Positions 26,744-35,850 of a DNA stretch of 64,000 nt are shown one piece after another. A program made the translations under genes and the position numbers. This DNA is from Dyella sp. S184 (GTDB lineage Bacteria > Pseudomonadota > Gammaproteobacteria > Xanthomonadales > Rhodanobacteraceae). The stretch's first letter is position 1; every line of letters begins with the position of its first letter. The notes below the pieces were generated by a model. That model was not told the origin of the DNA, ran no database searches, and was given only the letters and a program-made list of their open reading frames with translations. The stretch is from NCBI RefSeq assembly GCF_009766065.1, contig NZ_LMUE01000002.1, positions 804,514 through 868,513 on the forward strand, read 5' to 3'.

Positions 26744-28552
26744 ATGCGCAACAAGTTACCTGGCCTCATGGCAGGCATCGCGCTCATCGCGATTGCACTG
26801 ATCTATTGGCCGGCCACCCACGGAAAATTCGTTTGGATCGATGTGCCGGACTTTGTCCAGATGGCTTGGCTGCGTCAGGGTGATGCGTGGGAACACTACA
26901 TCTTCAAGGATTTCAACAACTGGGTTAACTATTTTCGACCTCTAGGTATTGGACTCCTCACGCTGCAACTTCGACTGTTCAATGTGACGCCAGGCCCCAT
27001 GCATGTGGTGTCCATCACCATTCACCTGATCAATACGCTGCTTGTAGGACTGCTTGCGCGGCAATGTAGTCAAACGGCAATGCGCGATAGCAAGCAACAA
27101 ACGCTGTGGCTGATCGCGCCCATGCTGCTCTATGGGCTGCATCCGGTGCTGGTCGAATCGGTGGCGTGGATTAGCTGCCAGTTCGACCTGGTTGTGACCC
27201 TATTCATGTTGCTTGGCTTGTTGGCCAACGCCTGCATCGAGCACGCTAATCGACGAGCGGTCACTGTCGCAATCTGTTTCTTTCTTGCGGCCTGTACAAA
27301 GGAATCTGCAGCAGCCTTTCCATTGACACTGGCGGTGTTCGATTGGGCGCGTCAGCCGTGGAAGTCGCAAGACGGCCTAGTATCCAGAGTCCGCATTTTC
27401 ATCGCACGAAACTGGCACGTTTATGTGGCTTTGCTTGTCGCAGGTATCGCCTACCTCGCCTTCCGGCACTGGGCGCTTGGGCAACTCGTTGGGGCCGGAT
27501 CGGATGGTACATTGTCGGCTTTCTCGCGCTTGCAGGAAGTCTCTTTTACCTATTTGCATTACTGGGAAATGCTGTTCTGGCCGATGCATGGCATGAGCCC
27601 CATTCACGATTACAGTGCTCAGCAATTCCTGGCGGTCACGCCGATATCGCTACTCACTGATGCAGCAGCCATCGGTATCGTGTCATCAAGTCTTTATCTG
27701 GCTATTCGACGCTCATCGCCGGTGGCATGCGTAGTGCTGGCGATGACCGTTACGCTGCTGCCAGTCCTGCACATCATCCCTGCACCTTTCGCGCCGAGTC
27801 TTTACCACGATCGCTATGTATTTCCATCGCTCGCGGTCATGTGCGCCATGCTGCCGTTGATCCGCCTGCCCATAAGCATCAAGGCGTTGGAGCTCAAGCT
27901 GCTTCGCCCTCTGGCAATCGTCATCGGTTGTTTTTGGCTGCTGTTGTCGATAATCGATATTCGAATGACGGTGCCGCTATGGTCCAACGACATCGCCCTC
28001 TGGCGGTGGGCGTTGCTCATGAACCCCACCTCCATCTTTGCCAAGAGCAGCTTGCTGAATGCCTATATCAGCGACAGCGATTACAAAGATGCCCAAAAAC
28101 TGACTGATCAGATTTTGGCGGAGCACGTACCCTGCACCGAATGCATGTTGGGCGCCGCCTTTCTCGCTTTGAATGAGAACGACCCAGCACGCGCTCAGCA
28201 GGCACTGGATGTACTGAAGAACACCCAGCGGATAGAGTCTGACCAACACATATTCGGAATTTATCTAACTCTCACCGGCCAAATGCTGGCGATGCAAGGC
28301 AAATTTGGCGATTCCGAAGCCACCCTGCGTGAAGCCATGATCGTGGCACCCTTCGATGCCAAGCCTCCCATGCTGCTTGCAGTAACGCTTGCACGAAGCG
28401 GTGAGGAAAACGACGCGCGGGCCTATGCGGAAAAAAGCATTGCGATGTTCCCACCAGGGCAGCGGGACGCCGTGCGAAGAAAACTGGATAATGCTATTAC
28501 AGCCAATCTCAGGCTAGCCAAACAAGCTCATCCGTACACAACAAGGCAATAA
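26744..28552 (+). CDS. TMTC-like GT-C membrane glycosyltransferase with TPR tail, copy 3
   Basis: The ATG at 26744 (MRNKLPGLMAG) aligns with the starts of copies 1 and 2; the product has 602 residues. It is the most divergent of the three but keeps YWP, NYFRPLGIGLLTLQLRLF, FLAACTKESA, YHDRYV and the tail CxxC (Cys464, Cys467). The first-loop motif is WIDVPD: position 32 is Ile, and Asp33 and Asp36 are kept. It is convergent with the intact S9 peptidase gene, the same arrangement implied for the ancestors of copies 1 and 2. Role as for copy 1, with uncertain catalytic competence. Confidence 0.75.
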   Translation: MRNKLPGLMAGIALIAIALIYWPATHGKFVWIDVPDFVQMAWLRQGDAWEHYIFKDFNNWVNYFRPLGIGLLTLQLRLFNVTPGPMHVVSITIHLINTLLVGLLARQCSQTAMRDSKQQTLWLIAPMLLYGLHPVLVESVAWISCQFDLVVTLFMLLGLLANACIEHANRRAVTVAICFFLAACTKESAAAFPLTLAVFDWARQPWKSQDGLVSRVRIFIARNWHVYVALLVAGIAYLAFRHWALGQLVGAGSDGTLSAFSRLQEVSFTYLHYWEMLFWPMHGMSPIHDYSAQQFLAVTPISLLTDAAAIGIVSSSLYLAIRRSSPVACVVLAMTVTLLPVLHIIPAPFAPSLYHDRYVFPSLAVMCAMLPLIRLPISIKALELKLLRPLAIVIGCFWLLLSIIDIRMTVPLWSNDIALWRWALLMNPTSIFAKSSLLNAYISDSDYKDAQKLTDQILAEHVPCTECMLGAAFLALNENDPARAQQALDVLKNTQRIESDQHIFGIYLTLTGQMLAMQGKFGDSEATLREAMIVAPFDAKPPMLLAVTLARSGEENDARAYAEKSIAMFPPGQRDAVRRKLDNAITANLRLAKQAHPYTTRQ

Positions 28553-28595
28553 TCAGCCCACATCATCGCCGATTTACTGCGAGCCCATAAAGGAG

Positions 28596-28632
28596 GCGAT
28601 GCTTGCTCAACGCAAGCATCGCTTCTTTGTTT
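28596..28632 (+). terminator. Rho-independent terminator after paralog 3
   Basis: An 11-base perfect stem GCGATGCTTGC with loop TCAAC is followed by TTCTTTGTTT, about 45 bases after the copy 3 stop. It separates copy 3 from the convergent peptidase gene. Confidence 0.8.
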
Positions 28633-28679
28633 CCAATCTTCGCCATTACTCCGGATACGAAGACGGATTGCATACTCCG

Positions 28680-30824
28680 TTACGGCGTAGAGGCGCCTTT
28701 CCCATCCACTGTCCATTGCTTCAACCAGGCATTTACGGTGTCATGCCACAACACGCTGTTGTGCGGTTTCAGTACCCAGTGGTTCTCGTCCGGGAAAGTG
28801 AGGAGCTCGCTGGGAATGCCACGGCGCTGCAAGGCAGTGAACGCACCCAGGCCTTGGGTAATCGGGATGCGGAAGTCATCGCCACTGTGCACCACCAGCA
28901 TCGGCACGCGCCAGTCCTTGACGTAGTTCACCGGATTGAACTTCTCGTAGTTCTGCGGATGATCGAACGGCGTGCCGCCATTTTCCTTCTCCTCGAACCA
29001 CAGCTCGTCGGTGTCGTAGTACATCGCGCGCGCATCGAACACGCCGTCGTGGTCGACCAGGCACTTCCACGGCGTGTTCCACACGCCAGCGATCCAGTAC
29101 GTCATATAGCCGCCGTAGCTGGCTCCGAGTGCGCAGGCACGGTTGCTGTCGAGGAAGCTGTACTTGTCCAGCGCAGCCTTCCAGCCCAGCTTCAGGTCCT
29201 TCAGCGGCTTGCCGCCCCAATCACCAGAAATGGAATCGGTGAACGCCTGCCCGTAACCGGTGGAGCCGTGGAAGTTCACCGTCACCACCGCGAAACCCTG
29301 GCCGGCATAGGTCTGCGGGTTCCAGCGATAGCTCCATTCGTTGCTCATCACGCCCTGCGGACCACCATGGATGATGAACGCGACCGGGTAGGTCTTGCCC
29401 GGCTGATAGTCGACCGGTTTGACCACGTAGCCCTGCACGATCTCATTGTTCCAACCCTTGAAGGTGAAGAACTCGAAGTCGCCGACCTTGGCGTTCTTCA
29501 GAACTTCCGCGTTGAAATGGGTGACCTGTTTGAGATCCCCACCCTCCGCAGTTGCCACATATAAATCAGCAGGCCGCTTCAGATCATCGCGCGACAGCAG
29601 CAGCTTGCCGGCAGCCAGTGAGTAACCTTCCACCGCACCGTCGCCAACCATCTGAGTGACCTTGCCGCTGTCCGTGTCGATCGCAAACAGCGGGTGCTGG
29701 CCATTGTCATCCGCAGTGGCATACAGCGTCTTGCCATCGGCGGAAATTCCCAGCTGTCCGGGTGAGCGATCCCACTTCGGATCCACCTCATGTTTCGCAC
29801 CGGTCGCCACGTCCAGCGCCATGATCGCGAAGCGATCGGCCTCGAAGCCCGGCGTCTTCATCGCAAGGTAATAGAGCGTCTTGCCATCCGGTGACGGCAC
29901 CGGATAGCCATCCCATGCCTTGTTGTCGGCGGTGAGATTCTGCGGCGTGGCCGAACCATCCACCGGCACCCGATACACATCGAAATTGGTCGACCACGGC
30001 TCGGTCTTGCCGGCGATACGCACATCGAAATACACGCTGCGCCCATCCGGCGCGAACGCGAACTCGCTCTCGTCGCCAAACGGCTTGCTCGGCACGTCGC
30101 CATCGATACCGCGAGTCAGCAGGGTCGGTTCCAGTGGCAGCTGGCCCTTGCCATCGAAGCTGCCGACAAACAGCTGATTGCGCTGGCCGTTGGCCCACAT
30201 GCCCCAATGCCGGACGAACAGCTTGGTGTAAATCGTGCCGCTGGCCTTGTCCTTGTCGCGCGCATCGATGCGCTGCTTGCTGCAAATCAAGGTGGCACAA
30301 TCGGTGAACACCTCATAAGACAACAGCACCCGCTTGCCGTCCGGCGACAGCTTGTAGTCGTTGATGTCCAGCGGCGTATGGCTCACCTGCACCGGCGCGG
30401 CATGTTTGGCCAGATCAAGCTCGGTTGAACCCGGCCTACTCTTGCCGCCCATATCCAGTCGCCACAACTGCGCCACGCCCTTGGCCGGCGCCAGGAAGTA
30501 AAGGCTGTACCCATCCGCCGACCAGCGAGCCGAGCCGGCCTTGTCAACCACTTTTACCGGCTGACCGCCCTTGCCCGACAGGTCGAGCACATACACCGCA
30601 TCGACGCCCTTGTTCGCGGCATAGTCGGTGCTGCGCAGGCCAAACGCAGCATAGCGGCCATCCGGTGACAACTGCGGATCGCTCACCCGCTGCATCATCA
30701 CCAGATCGCGCACGTTGAACGGATGTGGGCCCTGGGTCTTGACGAACGTGGTGTCCACGGCATCGCCCGCCATCACGGGCGCAGCTACCAGCGCAAGCAG
30801 CAGCGCAGCAATCAGAGGTTTCAT
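28680..30824 (-). CDS. S9 family serine peptidase (prolyl oligopeptidase superfamily)
   Basis: The ATG at 30824 follows AAGGA and starts a signal peptide (MKPLIAALLLALVAAPVMAG), so the 714-residue enzyme is exported. An N-terminal seven-bladed beta-propeller region (about 40-440, with SPDGRYAAFG, SPDGKRVLLS and SPDGKTLYYL repeats) covers an alpha/beta-hydrolase domain. The triad is Ser569 in GASYGG, Asp649 or Asp650 in SGDD, and His682 in DENHW. Such enzymes cleave dipeptides or acylated residues from short peptides in the periplasm. Two decayed pieces of the same gene lie upstream of the window's paralogs 2 and 3. Its function beside glycosyltransferases is not evident. Confidence 0.9.
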   Translation of the reverse strand: MKPLIAALLLALVAAPVMAGDAVDTTFVKTQGPHPFNVRDLVMMQRVSDPQLSPDGRYAAFGLRSTDYAANKGVDAVYVLDLSGKGGQPVKVVDKAGSARWSADGYSLYFLAPAKGVAQLWRLDMGGKSRPGSTELDLAKHAAPVQVSHTPLDINDYKLSPDGKRVLLSYEVFTDCATLICSKQRIDARDKDKASGTIYTKLFVRHWGMWANGQRNQLFVGSFDGKGQLPLEPTLLTRGIDGDVPSKPFGDESEFAFAPDGRSVYFDVRIAGKTEPWSTNFDVYRVPVDGSATPQNLTADNKAWDGYPVPSPDGKTLYYLAMKTPGFEADRFAIMALDVATGAKHEVDPKWDRSPGQLGISADGKTLYATADDNGQHPLFAIDTDSGKVTQMVGDGAVEGYSLAAGKLLLSRDDLKRPADLYVATAEGGDLKQVTHFNAEVLKNAKVGDFEFFTFKGWNNEIVQGYVVKPVDYQPGKTYPVAFIIHGGPQGVMSNEWSYRWNPQTYAGQGFAVVTVNFHGSTGYGQAFTDSISGDWGGKPLKDLKLGWKAALDKYSFLDSNRACALGASYGGYMTYWIAGVWNTPWKCLVDHDGVFDARAMYYDTDELWFEEKENGGTPFDHPQNYEKFNPVNYVKDWRVPMLVVHSGDDFRIPITQGLGAFTALQRRGIPSELLTFPDENHWVLKPHNSVLWHDTVNAWLKQWTVDGKGASTP

Positions 30825-30837
30825 GGGAGTTCCTTGG

Positions 30838-30860
30838 CTTACCGAAATCATGACGGTAAG
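30838..30860. promoter_or_regulatory. inverted repeat in the leader of the S9 peptidase gene
   Basis: CTTACCG and CGGTAAG form a perfect 7-base dyad with a 9-base spacer, 14 bases upstream of the peptidase start. It could be an operator or a hairpin in the leader RNA. No regulator is identified. Confidence 0.3.
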
Positions 30861-31099
30861 CGTGAGGCAGCCTTGGCGCAAGCCCATCGCATATTCAGAA
30901 CGCAGCGCACCAAGACATGTGATGAGCCATCTAGTCCTAATGCATATTGCACGATGACTTCTTCGGGCACATTTAGCTCACTCAAGACACCCATCGCCAA
31001 GGCAATCACGCAAGGTGCCCGCATGTCACAGCTCGAGCTTCGACTCCATGTGAAGCCTAACGACTATGGTTACACTCGTGCCCGGCAAACCAAACCAAG

Positions 31100-32554
31100 A
31101 TGGCCATGATCAACCCTGAGTCGAATCTTGCACACCCTTCGACGGTTTCAGTCACGCGCCCGTCAGATTCAGATGAAGAACGCGAATCGACACAATGGAA
31201 GACAGCGCCGCTTCTGAATCAAGGTTGGCGCTGGTGGCTACTGCTGCTACTGCTCGGTGTTTTCTCACTGGGCTTTCGCTGCTATTACCTGACACATGCC
31301 CAGGTACTGCAACCCTTTTATGATCAGCTCCATACACGTGCTGACGGCGTCGAATATTATGCCTACGCTCGAAATCTTGTTCACCATGGAGTTTTCTCCA
31401 AAGCCCCGGAAGGCCGATCGCCACTCGTTGGCGACAGTTACCGGGATCCCGGCTATCCCCTGTTCCTCGCCGGCTGGTTGGAAATTTTCCCCCAGTGGGA
31501 TTCATGGTATCCAGCAGTATTGTTATCGCAGGGCCTGCTCGGCGCGCTAAGCGTGGTACTCGCCTTGTGCATCGGTCGTCGATGGATGCCGATGCGTTGG
31601 CTCGCCGGTGCGGGCCTGCTCATGGCGATCTGGCCTCACAGCGTCAGCATGAACAGCTTCATATTGTCTGAAACCCTGTTTGGGTTTCTTTGCCTCTTGA
31701 GCTTGTTTCTCCTGACCTATGCACTGCATCGACGCAGCGTCGCATGGGTCACAGTCAGCGGCCTCGGGTTCGCTCTCGGCGCGTTGACCAATGCCGTACT
31801 GCTGCCATTCGCTCCCTTGCTCGGCCTGTATTTCGCGTATCGGCGATATATAAGTGCCCGCATGCTTGCAGGATTGCTGGCCGGAGCCATGATCCTGCCG
31901 GCAGCATGGATGGTTCGCAATGCCCTGTTGCCGCCCTCTTACGGGGATTCATCCGCCGGAAGGGCATTGGATACCCTGGTTATAGGATCCTGGCCTGATT
32001 ATTACCAGACCTATAACGCATCGTTGAAGAATAATCCGGCTGCTGTTGCCACGATGACCCGCGTCGTCCAGGAAATTACTCTGATCAATTACGATCCGAG
32101 AGCCGGCGCAACTGAGATCGCACAACGGATGGGCAATCACCCACTTGAATATGCCCGTTGGTATCTGAGAAAACCGGCACTGTTATGGGGTTGGAACATC
32201 CGCGTGGGCGTGGGTGATATCTACGTCTACCCCACCAGCAACTCACCCTTCAAGGACAATGTTGTCTACCGCACGATCATCGCCCTCTGCCACGCACTCA
32301 ATCCTCTGCTCTTCATCCTGATGATTGCCGGATGGATCATCGTGCTATGGCCCCAGCAGCGGCCTATTGATTCCTTGGTCGCATCAACGCTGATGCTGGT
32401 CTTCGTCACTGCGATATATACCGCGCTCCAGTCTGAACCACGCTATTCAATAGCTTGCCGACCGCTTGAGCTCATGCTGGCCACTTTTGCGTTCTATCGT
32501 GGAAGTCTCTGGCTCGCTCATAAGAAAACATCAAACAGGAGCAAACTCATATAG
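31100..32554 (+). CDS. GT39-type membrane glycosyltransferase, copy 1
   Basis: The 484-residue protein has a polar N-terminal 40 residues and about ten to twelve membrane helices. After helix 1 an extracytoplasmic loop contains RADGVEYYAYARNLV, the acidic motif typical of the ArnT/PMT (GT39, PMT_2) type of GT-C enzymes. A positive segment (EYARWYLRKPALLW, near residue 350) precedes the last helices. Such enzymes move a sugar from a polyprenyl-phosphate carrier to a periplasmic acceptor, such as lipid A or protein. The gene is the upstream partner of a tandem pair that encloses a pilin accessory gene, so a pilin-linked role is plausible but unproven. Confidence 0.8.
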   Translation: MAMINPESNLAHPSTVSVTRPSDSDEERESTQWKTAPLLNQGWRWWLLLLLLGVFSLGFRCYYLTHAQVLQPFYDQLHTRADGVEYYAYARNLVHHGVFSKAPEGRSPLVGDSYRDPGYPLFLAGWLEIFPQWDSWYPAVLLSQGLLGALSVVLALCIGRRWMPMRWLAGAGLLMAIWPHSVSMNSFILSETLFGFLCLLSLFLLTYALHRRSVAWVTVSGLGFALGALTNAVLLPFAPLLGLYFAYRRYISARMLAGLLAGAMILPAAWMVRNALLPPSYGDSSAGRALDTLVIGSWPDYYQTYNASLKNNPAAVATMTRVVQEITLINYDPRAGATEIAQRMGNHPLEYARWYLRKPALLWGWNIRVGVGDIYVYPTSNSPFKDNVVYRTIIALCHALNPLLFILMIAGWIIVLWPQQRPIDSLVASTLMLVFVTAIYTALQSEPRYSIACRPLELMLATFAFYRGSLWLAHKKTSNRSKLI

Positions 32555-32652
32555 GCACACGGCGCAATCACCAATCGTTTGGGTCGATGCGCTCGTGGAA
32601 AATCGTTGTGATATATATTTATCACCAAGTTGAACTGCCCTGATATCGAGCC

Positions 32653-33399
32653 ATGAATCGCTGGAAAGCCGCCACCATCCATTTGACGGTCAGCCTTGTT
32701 CTTGCCTTGGCGATTGCCACACTGCTTTACTTTCTGTGGTTTCCATCGCCGTATTTCATCGCAGCTGGTGCGAGCAAGCTGATCATGGTCTTGATGGGAG
32801 TCGATATCGGGATAGGTCCGTTGCTGACGCTGCTGGTAGTCAGTCCGCACAAGCCGAGAAGTCTACTAAGACTGGATCTTTCGGTCATAGCGGTCATGCA
32901 GGCGATCGCCTTCGCCTACGGCGTCCACGTTATCGCCGTGGCGCGGCCCGTGTTTGTGGTAGCGGCGGTCGATCGGCTCGTGCTGGTGTCGGCTGACGAG
33001 CTTACGGACACCGACCTGGCCCAGGGTAACCAGCCTGTCTTTCGCACACGATCGTGGACGGGGCCGCTATTGGTCGGAGTATGGCCACCGAAGGGAGGTA
33101 AAGGCTTCGACGTTGTGCAACAAGTTCTGGCCGGTGGCAAGGACCTCGATCAGTTGCCCAGGTTCTACATGCCGTACGATCAGGTCGTAGACAAGCTCAT
33201 GCAGCGGGCCAAGCCTCTGTCGCAGCTCAAGAACGTCAACACTTATCAGCGCAAACAGCTTGAGCAGATCCAGGCCGGGGCCGATGATGGCGGCACGTTG
33301 CTGGCATTGCCGCTACAGCGGGGTGATCGCTACTACACGGCTATCATGTCGCCGAAGACCCGACGCCCAATGCGCATACTGTCCATCGATCCCTGGTAG
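32653..33399 (+). CDS. TfpX/TfpZ-type type IV pilin accessory protein
   Basis: The 248-residue protein has membrane helices at about 8-30, 37-58 (SKLIMVLMGVDIGIGPLLTLLVV) and 75-100, then a periplasmic domain of about 145 residues. The IMVLMGVDIGIGPLLT segment is the recognisable core of TfpX/TfpZ accessory proteins. In pseudomonads, Acinetobacter and Moraxella these are encoded beside pilA and are needed for full pilin assembly. Here it lies between two paralogous GT39 genes, about 1.6 kb before the first pilin gene. It probably stabilises or presents one of the two pilins. Confidence 0.85.
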   Translation: MNRWKAATIHLTVSLVLALAIATLLYFLWFPSPYFIAAGASKLIMVLMGVDIGIGPLLTLLVVSPHKPRSLLRLDLSVIAVMQAIAFAYGVHVIAVARPVFVVAAVDRLVLVSADELTDTDLAQGNQPVFRTRSWTGPLLVGVWPPKGGKGFDVVQQVLAGGKDLDQLPRFYMPYDQVVDKLMQRAKPLSQLKNVNTYQRKQLEQIQAGADDGGTLLALPLQRGDRYYTAIMSPKTRRPMRILSIDPW

Positions 33400-33531
33400 C
33401 CCATCGCCAGAAGATACAATGGGCAACACGCCGCCCCCTGTTTCCTGAGCAGCCATATCCGCGGCGGATAGCTTCATTCCAGTGATTCCCTGCACCCTTT
33501 GAAGCACGGCAAGACTACGGAATCCCTGAGA

Positions 33532-34929
33532 ATGACAAGCTTGCGAATGACCGATGAAAAATCATTTGCCACGGATCCTTCACGGCAGAACCATGGCTGG
33601 CAATGGTGGCTGCTACTGCTATTGATTGGACTTTTCTCACTGGGTTTCCGCTACTACTACCTCATACATGCCCAGGTATTTCAGCCAGCAGATCTTCCAA
33701 ATGCACGCGCGGATGCAGTTGATTACTACCGTTATGCTCAGAACCTGGTCCACCATGGAGTTTTCTCGAAGGCTCCCGAAAGCCAGTCGCCGCCCTTCGG
33801 AGACAGTTTCCGCGACCCTGGTTATCCCTTGTTTCTGGCCGGCTGGCTGAAATTTTCCCCTCAGTGGGACGCGTGGTATTCAGCTGTATTGATGTCGCAG
33901 GGGTTGCTCAGCGCGCTGAGCGTGGTGCTCGCCTTGTGCCTCGGTCGTCGATGGATGCCGATGCGATGGCTCGCTGCTGCCGGCATACTCATGGCAATCT
34001 GGCCTCATAGCGTCAGCATCGGCAGCTTCCTCTTGACGGAAACCCTCTTCGGGTTTCTTTGCGTGTTGGGCATGTTTCTGCTGGATCAGGCACTCCATCG
34101 GCGCAGCGCCGCATGGGCTATGGCCAGCGGTCTCGGGTTTGCCCTTGGCGCCTTGACCAATGCCGTGTTGCTGCCGTTCGCGCCCCTGCTCGGGCTGTAT
34201 TTTGCATGCCGACGGCAGATCAGCGCCGCCATGTTCGCGGGTTTGCTGGCCGGCGCCATGATCCTGCCCGCGGCATGGATGATGCGAAATACCCTGCTAC
34301 CTCACTCTCCTGGCAACTCTTCCACCGGGAGGGCTCTGGACAATCTCGTACAAGGATCCTGGCCCATTTATCATCAGGCCTATCAAGCCTCGATGAAAAA
34401 CGATCCGCTTGCTGTTGCCACGATGACCCGCATCGGCCAGGAAAGTGACTTGATTCAATCCGATCCTGCAGCAGGCTTGGCCGAGCTCATGCGACGCATG
34501 GGTCATCATCCGATTGAATATGCCCGTTGGTACCTGAGCAAACCAGCGCTGCTATGGGACTGGGATATCCGTATGGGCCAGGGCGATATCTACGTTTATC
34601 CCACCAGGAATTCACCCTTCAAGGATAATGCGCTCTATCGTTCGGCTATCGCTGTCTGTCACACGCTCAATCCTCTGCTCTTCCTGCTGATGATTGCCGG
34701 CGGCATCGTTGCGCTATGGCCCCGGCAGCAGATCCCGCGTTCCCTGGTGGCAGCAACCCTGCTGCTGGCGTTCGTCACCACGGTATACAGCGTGTTGCAG
34801 GCGGAGCCACGCTACTCGATACCTTATCGGCCACTGGAAATCCTGCTGGCCACCTTCGCCGCCTACCGTGGCTGCCGGTGGCTTGCATCGATGAACACCA
34901 AGCGCGGAAGCAAGCCCGTACCTCTGTGA
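33532..34929 (+). CDS. GT39-type membrane glycosyltransferase, copy 2
   Basis: The ATG at 33532 is chosen over a TTG at 33499; GGAA lies about 9 bases upstream. The 465-residue protein is closely similar to the 31100 gene from residue 20 onward (WWLLLLLIGLFSLGFR, RADAVDYYRYAQNLV, EYARWYLSKPALLW). The first-loop acidic motif is intact. The two genes flank the TfpX-type gene, so the order is duplicate-accessory-duplicate. It is followed after 123 bases by the first pilin gene and may share its regulation. Donor and acceptor sugars are unknown. Confidence 0.8.
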   Translation: MTSLRMTDEKSFATDPSRQNHGWQWWLLLLLIGLFSLGFRYYYLIHAQVFQPADLPNARADAVDYYRYAQNLVHHGVFSKAPESQSPPFGDSFRDPGYPLFLAGWLKFSPQWDAWYSAVLMSQGLLSALSVVLALCLGRRWMPMRWLAAAGILMAIWPHSVSIGSFLLTETLFGFLCVLGMFLLDQALHRRSAAWAMASGLGFALGALTNAVLLPFAPLLGLYFACRRQISAAMFAGLLAGAMILPAAWMMRNTLLPHSPGNSSTGRALDNLVQGSWPIYHQAYQASMKNDPLAVATMTRIGQESDLIQSDPAAGLAELMRRMGHHPIEYARWYLSKPALLWDWDIRMGQGDIYVYPTRNSPFKDNALYRSAIAVCHTLNPLLFLLMIAGGIVALWPRQQIPRSLVAATLLLAFVTTVYSVLQAEPRYSIPYRPLEILLATFAAYRGCRWLASMNTKRGSKPVPL

Positions 34930-35004
34930 CTTTCATCACACGTCTGGGAGTCCGGACGCAGCTGGCCGCGTCAGCATCTGCCGCCAGTCCTTTCCTGCCG
35001 GAGT

Positions 35005-35020
35005 TGGTATGGAACGTGCC
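35005..35020 (+). promoter_or_regulatory. candidate sigma-54 promoter of the first pilin gene
   Basis: TGGTAT-N5-GTGCC has the required ten bases between the GG and GC of the sigma-54 -24/-12 elements and lies 33 bases before the pilin ATG. It departs from the consensus TGGCAC-N5-TTGCA at several positions. Major pilin genes are commonly RpoN/PilR-dependent. Confidence 0.4.
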
Positions 35021-35052
35021 TACCTCCCGGGGTACTCACAGGGGAGTCCACC

Positions 35053-35496
35053 ATGTTGCGCCAGCGCATTTCCGCCGGTTTCACTTTGATCGAACTGATG
35101 ATCGTCGTGGCGATCATCGCGATCCTTGCCGCCATCGCCATCCCGGCCTATCAGGACTACCTGATCCGCGCTCAGGTAGCTGAGGGCTTCGTACTGGCCG
35201 ATGGGGTCAAGTCAGCGGTGTGGGACTTCTACTCCAACACCGGCGGGTTCCCAAGCAACAATCGGAGTGCCGGCATTGCTTCTAGCCAGTCGATCAACGG
35301 CAAATACGTTTCCAAGGTGGTCGTCACTGGTGGTGTGATCACGGCGCTGTTTGACGGGCCGCAGGCTAACAGCGCTATCACTCCCACCAGCCAGTACTTG
35401 GTGCTGTCGCCAATCACAGGCGCGGGCAGCATTAACTGGACCTGTTCCAAGAGCACCCTTAACGCGAAGTACTTGCCGACAGTCTGCCGCACTTGA
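35053..35496 (+). CDS. pilA: type IV major pilin, copy 1
   Basis: The 147-residue prepilin has a short positive leader (MLRQRISAG) cut before Phe, giving a mature N-terminus [17 protein letters not shown] with Glu5, as in class IVa pilins. The hydrophobic N-terminal helix is followed by a globular domain that ends in a disulfide loop between two cysteines (SINWTCSK...LPTVCRT), the usual C-terminal D-region. The PilD in this window would remove the leader and methylate the new N-terminus; PilB and PilC would assemble the pilus. The mature protein ends in threonine right after the second cysteine and an arginine. Confidence 0.93.
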   Translation: MLRQRISAGFTLIELMIVVAIIAILAAIAIPAYQDYLIRAQVAEGFVLADGVKSAVWDFYSNTGGFPSNNRSAGIASSQSINGKYVSKVVVTGGVITALFDGPQANSAITPTSQYLVLSPITGAGSINWTCSKSTLNAKYLPTVCRT

Positions 35497-35850
35497 TATG
35501 GGCAGGCATCCAAAAAATCGGCATTGCACACATTAAAACTGACAAAAAACGTCACTACCTGCCTTAACGTGACAGACCATGACACTGCAATACTGATCGC
35601 ACTTCACTGACCTCCCGGGCCGTTACGACGCCGCTTGCAGGGTTTCGTGACGGTAGGCACAATCGGCAAGCCTGCGATATGCGGGAATACATCGGCGGCA
35701 GTTGTGGCACACAACCTGCTTGACTCTGCCGCGAGCTTCCTGGTCGTTCCTGACCAACGAGTATGGAGTACCGGTTCCGCCTAGGGGGATTCGAGACTGG
35801 GGCTCAGGGGGCATCATCCAAGGTTAGCTAACCGAAACAGAGGAACCACC
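35497..35850. other. spacer between the two pilin genes
   Basis: The 354 bases between the pilins contain no supported gene. A strong sigma-54 promoter match sits at 35705-35720; I see no convincing terminator for the first pilin. About 130 bases separate the promoter from the second pilin start, leaving a long leader. Confidence 0.6.
35705..35720 (+). promoter_or_regulatory. sigma-54 promoter of the second pilin gene
   Basis: TGGCAC-ACAAC-CTGCT matches the -24/-12 consensus TGGCAC-N5-TTGCA closely, with ten bases between GG and GC. Transcription would start near 35732 and give a leader of about 120 bases. PilS/PilR-RpoN control of the major pilin is established in related bacteria; binding here is inferred. 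Confidence 0.75.
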
